Shown in pieces: positions 1 to 5,504 of a stretch of 6,566 nucleotides of DNA. The notes beneath the pieces were generated by a model. The model worked only from the letters and a program-made list of their open reading frames with translations, was not told the origin of the DNA and made no database searches. A program made the translations under genes and the position numbers. How positions within the stretch are numbered: the first letter of the stretch is position 1; the number at the start of each line of letters is the position of its first letter. This DNA is from Ilumatobacteraceae bacterium (GTDB taxonomy: Bacteria > Actinomycetota > Acidimicrobiia > Acidimicrobiales > Ilumatobacteraceae): the NCBI GenBank assembly GCA_025463305.1, contig JAOBWK010000037.1:1-6566 (forward strand), written 5' to 3'.

Positions 1-325
1 CGGAGGCCGCCTGGCCGAGGCAGATCGTGGCGATGTCGTTCTTGATGAACTGCATCGTGTCGTAGATCGCGAACAGCGCGGTGATGTCGCCACCGGGGCT
101 GTTGATGTAGATGTTGATGTCCTTGTCGGGGTTCTCGCTCTCCAGGTGGATGAGCTGAGCACACACGATGTTGGCGACGGCATCGTCGATCGCGGTCGGG
201 ATGAAGATGATGTTCTCGCGCAGCATGCGCGAGTAGAGATCGGAGTGACGCTCGCCGCGGCTCGTGGTCTCGATGACGTTCGGGACGTAGTAGTTCCGCA
301 CCGGCTCGAGCAATGGACTGGTCAT
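1..325 (-). CDS. clpP: ATP-dependent Clp protease proteolytic subunit, N-terminal part (ClpP2-like)
   Basis: Partial gene running off the left edge. The 108 visible codons begin [19 protein letters not shown] and contain the family blocks YINSPGGD (residues 73-80), AIYDTMQ (86-92) and LGQAAS (103-108). Ser108 should be the nucleophile of the Ser-His-Asp triad; the window ends one base after its codon, so the His and Asp are not visible. ClpP forms tetradecameric cytoplasmic chambers that degrade proteins unfolded by ClpX or ClpC. The N-terminal ETTSRGE and [10 protein letters not shown] segments resemble the second clpP of actinobacteria (ClpP2 type) more than ClpP1, but this is by eye. The start is ATG at 325, whose A is the last base of the upstream tig TGA (TGATG overlap). 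A GGAG motif 8 bases upstream supports translational coupling. Normal length is about 200 residues. Identification is firm; the P1/P2 assignment is less so. Confidence 0.95.
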   Translation of the reverse strand, partial: MTSPLLEPVRNYYVPNVIETTSRGERHSDLYSRMLRENIIFIPTAIDDAVANIVCAQLIHLESENPDKDINIYINSPGGDITALFAIYDTMQFIKNDIATICLGQAAS

Positions 326-1773
326 CAGCTGTTCTCCATCTCGTGGGCGTGATCGTGGTCGTGACCGGCATGGTCGTGACCGTCGTGGTCATGGCCGTCG
401 TGGTCGTGACCGTCGTGATCGTGGTCATGACCGTCGTGGTCGTGATCGTCGTGGCTGTGGTCGTGGCCGAGGATCGTGTCGTTGTCGATCGACTTGCCGT
501 CGGGGTCCACCATCTCGACGTGATGGAGCAGGTAGTCGAGGGCCTTGCTCTTGCGCAGCTGGGCGGTCAGCTCGCTGACGGCGTCGTTGCGCTCGTAGGC
601 CTTGCGGACCTGAGCCGTCTTCTGGCGGACCTCGACGCCGATGCGCTCGTACTCGTTCTCGAGATCGTCCTCGGTGACCGTGAACGCCTCGGCGGAGGCG
701 ACGGCGCGCAGGGCGAGGTCGACCTTGACCGCCTTCAGCGACTGCACGCGCAGGCCCTCGACGAAGCTGGCGGGATCCTGGCCGGTGGCCGACAGCCACT
801 GATCGAGGGCGATGCCCTGGGCCTGGAACTGCTGCACGGTGTTCTGCACCCGCTGCTGCAGGTCGCCCTGCACCATCGACTCCGGCGCTTCGATGTCGAC
901 GAGCTCGGCGAGCGAGGTGGTGACGCGATCGATGACCTGGCCGCGGGCCTGGTTGAGCTTGGTCTCGCTGAGCCGGTCGCGCAGCGCACTGCGCCAGCCG
1001 GCGACGGTGTCGTACTCGCCGATGTTCTCGTCGACCCATGCATCGTCGAGCTCGGGCAGCACCATCTCCTGCACGCGGCTGATGGTGACCTCGAAGTCGG
1101 CGGGCTCCTCGTTGCCGTTCGGCACGAGCGAGAACTTCAGCTCGGCACCGGCCGTCTGGCCGACCAGCTGATCGTCGAACCCGGCGGCGACCCAACCCTT
1201 GCCGACCTCGTACAACCAGTCCTCGGTGTTGAGGCCGATGACGGGCACGCCATCGCGCAGGCCCTGCAGGTCCATCGTGACCTGATCGCCGACGATGATC
1301 GGACGGTCCACATCGGCCAGCGCGCCCTGACGGCGCAGCTCGGCCTGGACAGCCTGATCGACGTCCTCGTCGCTGGCCTCGACGGCCGGCAGCTCGACCC
1401 GGAGGCCGCCGTAGCCGGGCACTGTGATCTCGGGGCGGACCTCGCACGTGGCGTCGAAGGAGACCGGACCGGTCTCTTCGCCACCCTTGATCTCGATCTC
1501 GGGCGTGGCGATGAGGTCCACGTCGTGCTCGCGCACCGCCTGGGCGAGGTAGTTCGGGACGCTGTCGCGCAACGCCTGCTCGCGCGCCGCGGCGATGCCG
1601 ATGCGGGCCTCGAGCACCTTGCGGGGCGCCTTGCCGGCACGGAACCCGGGAAGCCTGACCTCGTGAGCGATCTTGCGGAACGCGGAATCGATGTCGCGGT
1701 CGAACTCTGTTTCGTCGACGGCGACGGAGAGCTTGACCTTGTTCCCCTCGAGGGGTTCGAGCGTGCTTTTCAC
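325..1773 (-). CDS. tig: Trigger factor (ribosome-associated chaperone/prolyl isomerase) with a His-Asp-rich C-terminal tail
   Basis: Trigger factor binds the ribosome exit tunnel via L23 and shields nascent chains; it also has a peptidyl-prolyl isomerase domain. The predicted protein has 482 residues. The ribosome-binding N-domain (about 1-115) carries the signature GFRAGKAP at 43-50. The FKBP-like domain lies at about 161-233, with GDQVTMDL (162-169) and GFDDQLVG (198-205). The C-terminal chaperone arms run from about 240 (LPELDDAW, 239-246) to 420. The body therefore matches the family's usual 430-450 residues. Residues 436-477 are an added tail of HDHDG-like repeats: from 436 to the end there are 18 His and 15 Asp in 47 residues. 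I chose GTG at 1773 because homology begins at once ([14 protein letters not shown]) and a -10-like TACACT lies 9 bases upstream. The frame stays open to 1884, but that extension is unlike the family. It forms an operon with clpP downstream (one-base overlap). Confidence 0.96.
   Translation of the reverse strand: MKSTLEPLEGNKVKLSVAVDETEFDRDIDSAFRKIAHEVRLPGFRAGKAPRKVLEARIGIAAAREQALRDSVPNYLAQAVREHDVDLIATPEIEIKGGEETGPVSFDATCEVRPEITVPGYGGLRVELPAVEASDEDVDQAVQAELRRQGALADVDRPIIVGDQVTMDLQGLRDGVPVIGLNTEDWLYEVGKGWVAAGFDDQLVGQTAGAELKFSLVPNGNEEPADFEVTISRVQEMVLPELDDAWVDENIGEYDTVAGWRSALRDRLSETKLNQARGQVIDRVTTSLAELVDIEAPESMVQGDLQQRVQNTVQQFQAQGIALDQWLSATGQDPASFVEGLRVQSLKAVKVDLALRAVASAEAFTVTEDDLENEYERIGVEVRQKTAQVRKAYERNDAVSELTAQLRKSKALDYLLHHVEMVDPDGKSIDNDTILGHDHSHDDHDHDGHDHDHDGHDHDGHDHDGHDHAGHDHDHAHEMENS
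333..337 (-). promoter_or_regulatory. Ribosome binding site of clpP inside the tig 3' end
   Basis: The minus strand reads GGAGA within the last tig codons, with the GGAG core 8 bases before the clpP ATG. Together with the TGATG overlap it indicates coupled or re-initiating translation of clpP after tig. Confidence 0.6.
343..468 (-). repeat. Degenerate 15-bp coding repeat for the His-Asp tail of trigger factor
   Basis: On the minus strand this stretch is built from degenerate copies of a 15-base unit of the form GGTCACGACCACGAC, encoding G-H-D-H-D. Some units are lengthened or shortened by HD pairs, and CAC/CAT and GAC/GAT wobble changes separate the copies. The repeat stays in frame and ends a few codons before the stop (EMENS). 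Such a tract could change length by slippage or recombination without breaking the frame. The periodic pattern is directly visible; length variation is inference. Confidence 0.9.
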
Positions 1774-1782
1774 AGGCGGCCG

Positions 1783-1788
1783 AGTGTA
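1783..1788 (-). promoter_or_regulatory. Probable -10 element of the tig-clpP operon (TACACT)
   Basis: The minus strand carries GATACACT, whose TACACT core fits the actinobacterial TAnnnT -10 pattern. Only 9 bases separate it from the tig GTG and no Shine-Dalgarno sequence is visible, so the transcript would start at or just before the start codon (leaderless or nearly so). No convincing -35 box is seen. The same octamer GATACACT occurs upstream of the tRNA gene at 5286-5293. Confidence 0.45.
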
Positions 1789-1800
1789 TCGGCGCCGAAA

Positions 1801-1826
1801 GATGCAACGACTCATGATGCAACGAC
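1801..1826. repeat. 11-bp direct repeat in the tig / small-protein intergenic region
   Basis: GATGCAACGAC occurs at 1801-1811 and again, perfectly, at 1816-1826, a 15-bp period. The pair lies between the two divergent start codons (1773 minus and 1853 plus), just upstream of the likely tig -10. On the minus strand each copy reads GTCGTTGCATC. It could be a tandem operator for a regulator or a chance local duplication. Confidence 0.6.
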
Positions 1827-1839
1827 AAGGCCCATCGGG

Positions 1840-1845
1840 CAGAAT
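1840..1845 (+). promoter_or_regulatory. Possible -10 element of the small gene at 1853 (CAGAAT)
   Basis: CAGAAT ends 7 bases before the GTG start at 1853, the spacing expected for leaderless transcription. The first base departs from the TAnnnT pattern and no -35 box stands out, so this is weak on its own. It is supported mainly by the similar arrangement at two other genes here. Confidence 0.3.
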
Positions 1846-1852
1846 GTGACCC

Positions 1853-2122
1853 GTGACGTTCTGGAAGCCCCACGCCCTCGCCAAGCCGCACGCCGATCAG
1901 CTCGACCTGCGGGTCGGCGACCACGTGACATCCATCGTGGCGCTCGACGAGGTCGCCGAGGGAACCCCCGGGCGGGTCCTGCTGGCGAACGGCTTCAACT
2001 GGCAGCGCTACCGCGTGCTGTTCGACAACGGCATCGAGCACGGCGACCTCGACAGCCGCCAGATCGTCGCCTCCGGCAAGACCGCCAAGCGGCTCGCCAA
2101 GGCTGCGTCGAAGAAGTCCTGA
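1853..2122 (+). CDS. Small basic protein of unknown function, possible SH3-like barrel
   Basis: An 89-residue soluble protein that I do not recognise as a named family. Residues about 20-70 have alternating short hydrophobic strands and glycines (VGDHVTSIVAL, GTPGRVLLANGF, YRVLFDNGIEHGDLD). This is the look of a small SH3/KOW-like beta barrel, as found in short actinobacterial proteins that begin with a GDHV-type segment and contain a YRV-x-FDNG strand. The last 15 residues are Lys/Ala-rich and basic, suggesting contact with nucleic acid or another acidic partner; this is inference. There are no cysteines, signal peptide or membrane segment. The start is the GTG at 1853 (MTFWKPHALA), with no Shine-Dalgarno sequence and a -10-like hexamer 7 bases upstream. 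It is transcribed divergently from tig, and 136 bases separate it from the next gene. The coding call rests on sensible composition and position. Confidence 0.75.
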   Translation: MTFWKPHALAKPHADQLDLRVGDHVTSIVALDEVAEGTPGRVLLANGFNWQRYRVLFDNGIEHGDLDSRQIVASGKTAKRLAKAASKKS

Positions 2123-2258
2123 CCACGCCCTCGGGCAACCGCACTACGGTCGGAGAACCCACTCCGCCGTTCGTTCGTAGAGATGTCATCCGAAGCTGCG
2201 TCTGCGCCGAACAACGGTCAGCTGTTCCGCCACCAGCCCGCTCGAGAAACGACATCCC
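2123..2258. other. Intergenic region before the membrane-cupredoxin gene
   Basis: This 136-base gap must hold the end of the small gene's transcript and the promoter of the next gene. I see a weak ACCG/CGGT hairpin near 2137-2149 and no strong terminator. No clear -10/-35 pair is seen, although TAGAGAT near 2178 is a possible -10-like element. A weak GAGAA (2244-2248) lies 10 bases before the ATG at 2259. Confidence 0.4.
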
Positions 2259-3203
2259 ATGACCACCTTGTCCACCGGACGGATCCTGCGCATCATCGCA
2301 GCCGTCGCGATCCTCATCAGTGGCATCGTCCACCTCGACCTCTACTACAACGGTGACTATCGATTCGCCTCGCCCGACGTCAACTTCGGGCGGAGCATCC
2401 TGCTCAACGGCTTCGGTGCCGGCCTGATCGCCGTGGCGGTCGTGGCCCGCAAGGAGTGGTTCGTCAAGGTCGTCGGCATCGGCTACGCCGTGAGCACGAT
2501 CGGCATCTTCTGGTACACCCACGCCGGGAACACGTTCCTCGGGTTCTCGCACGGCGGCCCGGTGTTCGATCCGTCGCCGCAGGCACAGCTCACCGTCGTG
2601 ATGGGCATCATCGCCATCGTGGCCGTCGCCGCCACGTTCGTCCCGGCGATCGATACCGCCGACCGGCCGAACGGCCTCCCCGCCGTGGGCGTCGCGTTCG
2701 CCGTCGCAGCCGTCGCGCTGATCGGGCTCACCCTCAGGTGGAAGCCCGACGACACGTCGACCAGCAGCCCGGCGACGCCGACCACCGCATCCACCGCCAC
2801 GCCGTCCACCGCCACGCCGTCCAGCGGCTCGACGGCCGGCACCACGGCGAGCTCGACGGCCGGCACCACCGCTGCGTCCACCGCCGGCACCACTGCCACC
2901 AGCGCGTCGACGGCCGCCACCCCAGCCGCGGGTTCCGCTGCGCCCCCCGCAGCGGGTGCGAATGCGGTGGCGATCAAGGACTTCAAGTTCGACGCCGCGA
3001 ACCTCACCGTCGCCAAGGGCACCACCATCACGTGGACCAACAACGACAACCAGGCCCACACCGCCACATCGTCCGGCAACTTCGACACCGGCAGCATCGC
3101 GGCAGGCGCGACGGGGACCGCGACGTTCAACACCGATGGCACCTTCGCCTACATCTGCTCCTTCCATCCCTTCATGAAGGGCACCATCACCGTCACCGGT
3201 TGA
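2259..3203 (+). CDS. Five-helix membrane protein fused to a C-terminal cupredoxin (plastocyanin-like) domain
   Basis: The 314-residue protein has three parts. Residues 1-160 hold about five hydrophobic helices (near 10-29, 47-63, 68-87, 111-130 and 141-159). An S/T/A/P-rich, probably extended linker covers about 165-235 and includes three tandem STAGTTA-x octads (191-214). A blue-copper-type domain fills about 237-314. The type 1 copper ligand set is visible: His267 in QAHTAT, Cys300 and His303 in YICSFHPFM, and Met306. An odd number of helices with the N-terminus inside would put the cupredoxin outside the membrane, as expected for an electron carrier or copper-binding domain; topology is inferred. 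The membrane part resembles small actinobacterial integral membrane proteins without known function. Redox partners are not encoded nearby. The start ATG at 2259 directly precedes the first helix. A hairpin at 3212-3229 follows the stop, so it is likely a single-gene transcript. Confidence 0.88.
   Translation: MTTLSTGRILRIIAAVAILISGIVHLDLYYNGDYRFASPDVNFGRSILLNGFGAGLIAVAVVARKEWFVKVVGIGYAVSTIGIFWYTHAGNTFLGFSHGGPVFDPSPQAQLTVVMGIIAIVAVAATFVPAIDTADRPNGLPAVGVAFAVAAVALIGLTLRWKPDDTSTSSPATPTTASTATPSTATPSSGSTAGTTASSTAGTTAASTAGTTATSASTAATPAAGSAAPPAAGANAVAIKDFKFDAANLTVAKGTTITWTNNDNQAHTATSSGNFDTGSIAAGATGTATFNTDGTFAYICSFHPFMKGTITVTG
2829..2900 (+). repeat. Three 24-bp tandem coding repeats in the linker
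   Basis: Three consecutive 24-base units encode STAGTTAS, STAGTTAA and STAGTTAT (residues 191-214 of the membrane-cupredoxin protein). They lie in a longer Thr/Ser/Ala/Pro tract starting near residue 165. The repeat most likely sets the length of a flexible extracytoplasmic spacer and could vary between strains. Confidence 0.75.
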
Positions 3204-3211
3204 CACGTCTC

Positions 3212-3229
3212 GCCCTCCGCCTGGAGGGC
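3212..3229 (+). terminator. Hairpin after the membrane-cupredoxin gene
   Basis: A perfect 7-bp stem (GCCCTCC / GGAGGGC) closes a 4-base loop, 9 bases after the TGA stop. There is no T-run, which is common for terminators in high-GC actinobacteria. It suggests that the downstream PLP enzyme has its own promoter. Confidence 0.55.
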
Positions 3230-3356
3230 TCCCTGAGCTGGCGGGAACCAGGTCATGACCGCCGACACATTCCCCGGGTCGGCCGTCCTGGCGTTTCCGG
3301 CCCGTCGCTCGGCCTCGCCTCCCGACTCGTCGGCCACGGTCTGGCAGTCTGTGGCG

Positions 3357-4532
3357 ATGACGGTCTCCTCGCTCACCCACCGCTTCCCTGGCGTCCGCGA
3401 CGGCTGGGCCCGCTTCGACGGACCCGCCGGCACCCAGATCGTCGACGTCGCCATCACGGCGATGTCGGAGTGGTTGGCCAGCGGGCTGAACGGCTGCGGT
3501 GGCGGCCACTTCGCCGCCGCGATCGCGTGCGACGAACTGGTCGAGCGCACCCGTGGTGTCGTCGGCCGGCTGTTCAACGCCGACCCGGCCGGCGTGTGCT
3601 TCGGCCCGAACATGACCTCGATGACGTTCGCGTTCACGCGCGCCATCGGCGAGACCTTGCGACCCGGCGACCGCGTCGTCGGCACTCGGCTCGATCACGA
3701 CGCGAACGTCACGACGTGGGCCAAGGCGTGCCAGCGCGCCGGCGCCGAACACGTCCTCGCTCCGTTCGATCCGGTCACCGGCACGCTGCCCGTCGAGAAC
3801 GTGATCGGGCTGATCGACGAGCGCACGAAGTGGGTCGCGATCGCCGGTGCGTCGAACCTGCTCGGTACGGTTCCCGATCACGCACCGATCATCGAGGCTG
3901 CCCATTCGGTGGGCGCCAGCGTCTACATCGACGCCGTGGCCTGGGCGCCGCACACGACGATCGACATCACCGCGCTCGGCTGCGATGCGCTCGTCAATTC
4001 GCCGTACAAGTGGTACGGCCCGCACAGCGGCATGCTCTGGGTCCGGCCCGATCTTCTCGAGTCGCTCCCGGTGTTCAAGGTGCGTCCGTCGATCAACACC
4101 GGCCCCGGCCGGTTCGAGACCGGGATGCCGAACTTCGAGGCGATCGCCGGCATCGAGGCCACCGCGCGCTTCCTGCTCGAGGAGGGCATGGACCAGCTGG
4201 CCCGCTACGAGCGGAGCGTCTTCGAGCCGTTGCTCACCGGGCTGCAGGCCATCCCCGGCGTTCGCGTGTACGGGCCACAGGAGCTCACCGGGCGCACGCC
4301 GACGGCAGCGTTCACCGTCGACGGTGTTCCACCATCGGCCGTCTCCGCGGCGCTGGCCGCCGACAAGGTGGCCGTGTGGGACGGCCACAACTATGCGGTC
4401 GAAGTCGTCGGCCAGCTGGGCCTCGCGGACTCGGGCGGTGTGGTGCGCGCCGGCATCTCCCGCTACATCGAGCCCGACGACGTGAGTCGGCTGCTGGCCA
4501 CCGTGGAGCGGATCGCCACGACGGGACGCTGA
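3357..4532 (+). CDS. PLP-dependent cysteine-desulfurase-like protein (class V aminotransferase fold)
   Basis: A 391-residue cytoplasmic enzyme of the cysteine desulfurase-like group within the aminotransferase class V fold; general resemblance extends to mycobacterial Rv3778c-type proteins. Visible features are RFDGPAGTQ (19-27) near the N-terminus, LDHDAN (112-117) with the His expected to stack on PLP, DAVAWAPH (192-199) with the pyridine-nitrogen Asp192, and NSPYKWYGPH (214-223) with Lys218 as the likely Schiff-base lysine. The C-terminal block is VWDGHNYA...GVVRAGISRY. There is no cysteine after residue 209, so the mobile-loop Cys that makes the persulfide in true NifS/SufS enzymes is absent. 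No suf/isc scaffold genes are adjacent. The real substrate is unknown. I chose ATG 3357 because family similarity starts at FPGVRDGW. The frame is open to ATG 3255, but that 34-residue extension is low-complexity and unlike the family; GTG 3351 is also possible. Confidence 0.88.
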   Translation: MTVSSLTHRFPGVRDGWARFDGPAGTQIVDVAITAMSEWLASGLNGCGGGHFAAAIACDELVERTRGVVGRLFNADPAGVCFGPNMTSMTFAFTRAIGETLRPGDRVVGTRLDHDANVTTWAKACQRAGAEHVLAPFDPVTGTLPVENVIGLIDERTKWVAIAGASNLLGTVPDHAPIIEAAHSVGASVYIDAVAWAPHTTIDITALGCDALVNSPYKWYGPHSGMLWVRPDLLESLPVFKVRPSINTGPGRFETGMPNFEAIAGIEATARFLLEEGMDQLARYERSVFEPLLTGLQAIPGVRVYGPQELTGRTPTAAFTVDGVPPSAVSAALAADKVAVWDGHNYAVEVVGQLGLADSGGVVRAGISRYIEPDDVSRLLATVERIATTGR

Positions 4533-4560
4533 CCGCTCGCGCTTCGTCGATCGCGCGCGG
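4533..4560. terminator. Possible bidirectional terminator between convergent genes
   Basis: The two convergent stop codons (4532 plus, 4561 minus) are separated by 28 bases, which form an imperfect inverted repeat. CCGCTCGCG (4533-4541) pairs with CGCGCGCGG (4552-4560) with one mismatch, around a 10-base loop. It has no T-run. The position between convergent genes is the main support. Confidence 0.4.
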
Positions 4561-5211
4561 TCACCCCACCGCTGTCGCGACAGCCTTGAGGAGCGCTGCG
4601 GCTCCGGCCGCGTCGCTCGTACCCGCCGGCACGATCGTCACGAAGATCTGCCCGTCGGCCTCGACGACGCCGAGGGACAACTGGCTGCCGACCATCGTCT
4701 CGGCCTTGTCGCCCGCGTCGACCGATGTCTCGGTGGCATCGGTTCCCGCGGCGATCGTGCGGTTGACCGACGTGATGTAGTCGAAGCCGGCATCGCCACT
4801 CCCCCCGTTGAGATCGGCGCCCGGCCGCTCGTATGCGATCGTGACGTTGTCGGTGCTGCCCGACTTGTCCGTGAAGACGTAGGCGCACTGCGGCGTGTCG
4901 GCCGTGCTCGGGATCTCGGTCGTCACCTCGATGCCGAGCGCGGCCTCGACCAGATGGCTCGGCACGAGGTCGCACAGCTGCTGCCCGGTGATGCTCGTGA
5001 CCGCCGCAGTCGACGTGCCGGTCCCGCTGTCGGCCGTCGCGTCACCGGATGCCGATGTCGTGTCGACCACGCTGTCGACCGGCGTGGACGACGCTGCAGT
5101 CACCACGGTCGATGTCGACGTCGTCGTGCTGTCGCTGCTGCATCCGGCCAGTGACGCAACCGAGATCACGGCGGTCAGCCAGAGGGTCGAGGTGCTGGTC
5201 GTGCGCTGCAT
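4561..5211 (-). CDS. Secreted lipoprotein of unknown function (two-cysteine domain)
   Basis: A 216-residue protein with an N-terminal lipoprotein signal: basic start (MQRTT), hydrophobic core (WLTAVISVASLAG) and the lipobox LAGC with Cys24 as the lipidation site. A Ser/Thr-rich low-complexity spacer follows (about 25-75), as is usual for surface lipoproteins of this group. The folded part (about 76-216) begins ITGQQLCDLVP, with Cys80 and a second cysteine in TPQCAYVF (Cys109) that could form a disulfide. The layout (LCDLVP, then a GIEV segment, then C-A-Y) recalls the DUF3558-type lipoproteins of actinobacteria, but I cannot confirm membership. No catalytic motif is visible. The ATG at 5211 is chosen because it starts the signal peptide. 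The frame stays open upstream to 5703, but that would run through the tRNA gene. TAACGT lies 7 bases before the ATG. It is convergent with the PLP enzyme. Confidence 0.85.
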   Translation of the reverse strand: MQRTTSTSTLWLTAVISVASLAGCSSDSTTTSTSTVVTAASSTPVDSVVDTTSASGDATADSGTGTSTAAVTSITGQQLCDLVPSHLVEAALGIEVTTEIPSTADTPQCAYVFTDKSGSTDNVTIAYERPGADLNGGSGDAGFDYITSVNRTIAAGTDATETSVDAGDKAETMVGSQLSLGVVEADGQIFVTIVPAGTSDAAGAAALLKAVATAVG

Positions 5212-5218
5212 CGCAGGG

Positions 5219-5224
5219 ACGTTA
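5219..5224 (-). promoter_or_regulatory. Probable -10 element of the lipoprotein gene (TAACGT)
   Basis: The minus strand reads TAACGT, then 7 bases, then the ATG at 5211. TAnnnT with this spacing is the typical leaderless arrangement in actinobacteria, and no Shine-Dalgarno sequence is seen before this start. No clear -35 box is visible. Confidence 0.45.
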
Positions 5225-5287
5225 GCGGCGACGTGATGCCGGCCCGGCGCACACGAAACCGGCAGTCGGCCAGCAGAACCGCGGGGA

Positions 5288-5293
5288 TACACT
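5288..5293 (+). promoter_or_regulatory. Possible -10 element of the tRNA-Pro gene (TACACT)
   Basis: TACACT lies in the octamer GATACACT, which is identical to the octamer before tig. Transcription would start near 5300, giving a leader of about 26 bases before the mature tRNA. No good -35 match is seen 16-18 bases upstream. Confidence 0.4.
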
Positions 5294-5325
5294 TCGCCAT
5301 CCGACCCGCCCCGTGCGGACCCGGA

Positions 5326-5399
5326 CGGAACGTGGCGCAGCTTGGTAGCGCACCTGCTTTGGGAGCAGGGGGTCGGAGGTTCAAATCCTCTCGTTCCGA
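5326..5399 (+). tRNA. tRNA-Pro (anticodon UGG)
   Basis: A full cloverleaf can be drawn. The acceptor stem CGGAACG (5326-5332) pairs with CGTTCCG (5392-5398), followed by discriminator A5399. The D-arm has the GCGCAGCTTGGTAGCGC form. The anticodon stem CCTGC/GCAGG encloses loop TTTGGGA, with anticodon TGG at 5360-5362. The T-arm is GGAGG TTCAAAT CCTCT, ending in one G-U pair. CCA is not encoded. A C1 start with A73 fits bacterial tRNA-Pro. The UGG anticodon can read several proline codons. The gene sits 113 bases before an integrase on the same strand, so its 3' half is the likely attachment site of an integrated element; the gene remains intact, as is normal when the element carries a copy of the tRNA end. 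Confidence 0.97.
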
Positions 5400-5400
5400 C
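5376..5400 (+). other. Likely attachment site (attL core) at the tRNA-Pro 3' end
   Basis: Tyrosine integrases next to tRNA genes usually recombine within the anticodon or T-arm to 3' end, leaving the tRNA sequence restored. The T-arm and acceptor 3' strand (about 5376-5400) are therefore the expected identity segment. The second copy (attR) must lie beyond the window, so the exact crossover borders cannot be seen. Confidence 0.5.
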
Positions 5401-5404
5401 TCTC

Positions 5405-5447
5405 TGACCTGGTGTTTTGCAACTCTCACGACTGCGAACCCAGGTCA
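5405..5447. repeat. 8-bp inverted repeat between the tRNA and the integrase
   Basis: TGACCTGG (5405-5412) and CCAGGTCA (5440-5447) are perfect reverse complements separated by 27 bases, starting 6 bases after the tRNA. The possible roles are a processing or terminator hairpin with a long loop, or paired binding sites for the integrase or a directionality factor. The symmetry is visible; the role is open. Confidence 0.55.
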
Positions 5448-5476
5448 TGTATGCACGATGTATGCAGATGTATTGC
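5447..5476 (+). repeat. Iterated ATGTATGCA direct repeats upstream of the integrase
   Basis: ATGTATGCA occurs at 5447-5455 and 5458-5466, with a related ATGTATTGC at 5468-5476. The spacing is 11 and then 10 bases, close to one helical turn, so all copies face the same side of the DNA. The tract is noticeably more AT-rich than its surroundings. Its position between a tRNA attachment site and the integrase start fits arm-type integrase sites or excisionase/regulator sites. Confidence 0.6.
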
Positions 5477-5504
5477 CCGGATCGCGGTCGAACGGCCCCG
5501 ATTC

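Noticed and set aside
343..468. CRISPR-like array
   Set aside because: The 15-bp periodicity is a coding repeat without spacers and lies inside the tig frame.
425..2041. Long minus-strand frame, Arg/Gly-rich, in another frame over tig
   Set aside because: Its composition is typical of a shifted frame in high-GC DNA and it overlaps the real tig frame throughout.
313..2262. Very long plus-strand open frame with a Val-rich start
   Set aside because: It is the antisense of tig. Its Val/Thr run is the complement of the His-Asp codon repeat, and the minus strand encodes an unmistakable trigger factor.
3255..3356. N-terminal extension of the PLP enzyme from ATG 3255
   Set aside because: The 34 extra residues are low-complexity and precede the point where family similarity begins. 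The purine-rich AGG lies only 2 bases from that ATG.
1995..4388. 797-codon minus-strand open frame
   Set aside because: Arg/Gly/Asp-rich shadow lying opposite the membrane-cupredoxin gene and the PLP enzyme, both of which have clear family motifs.
2456..4780. 774-codon plus-strand open frame
   Set aside because: Arg/His-rich shadow in a different frame across two recognised genes and their intergenic hairpin.
3248..5449. Shared 10-mer CCAGGTCATG at 3248-3257 and 5440-5449 as a possible att pair
   Set aside because: Many 10-base matches are expected by chance in a window of this size, and the segment between them is core genes rather than an element.
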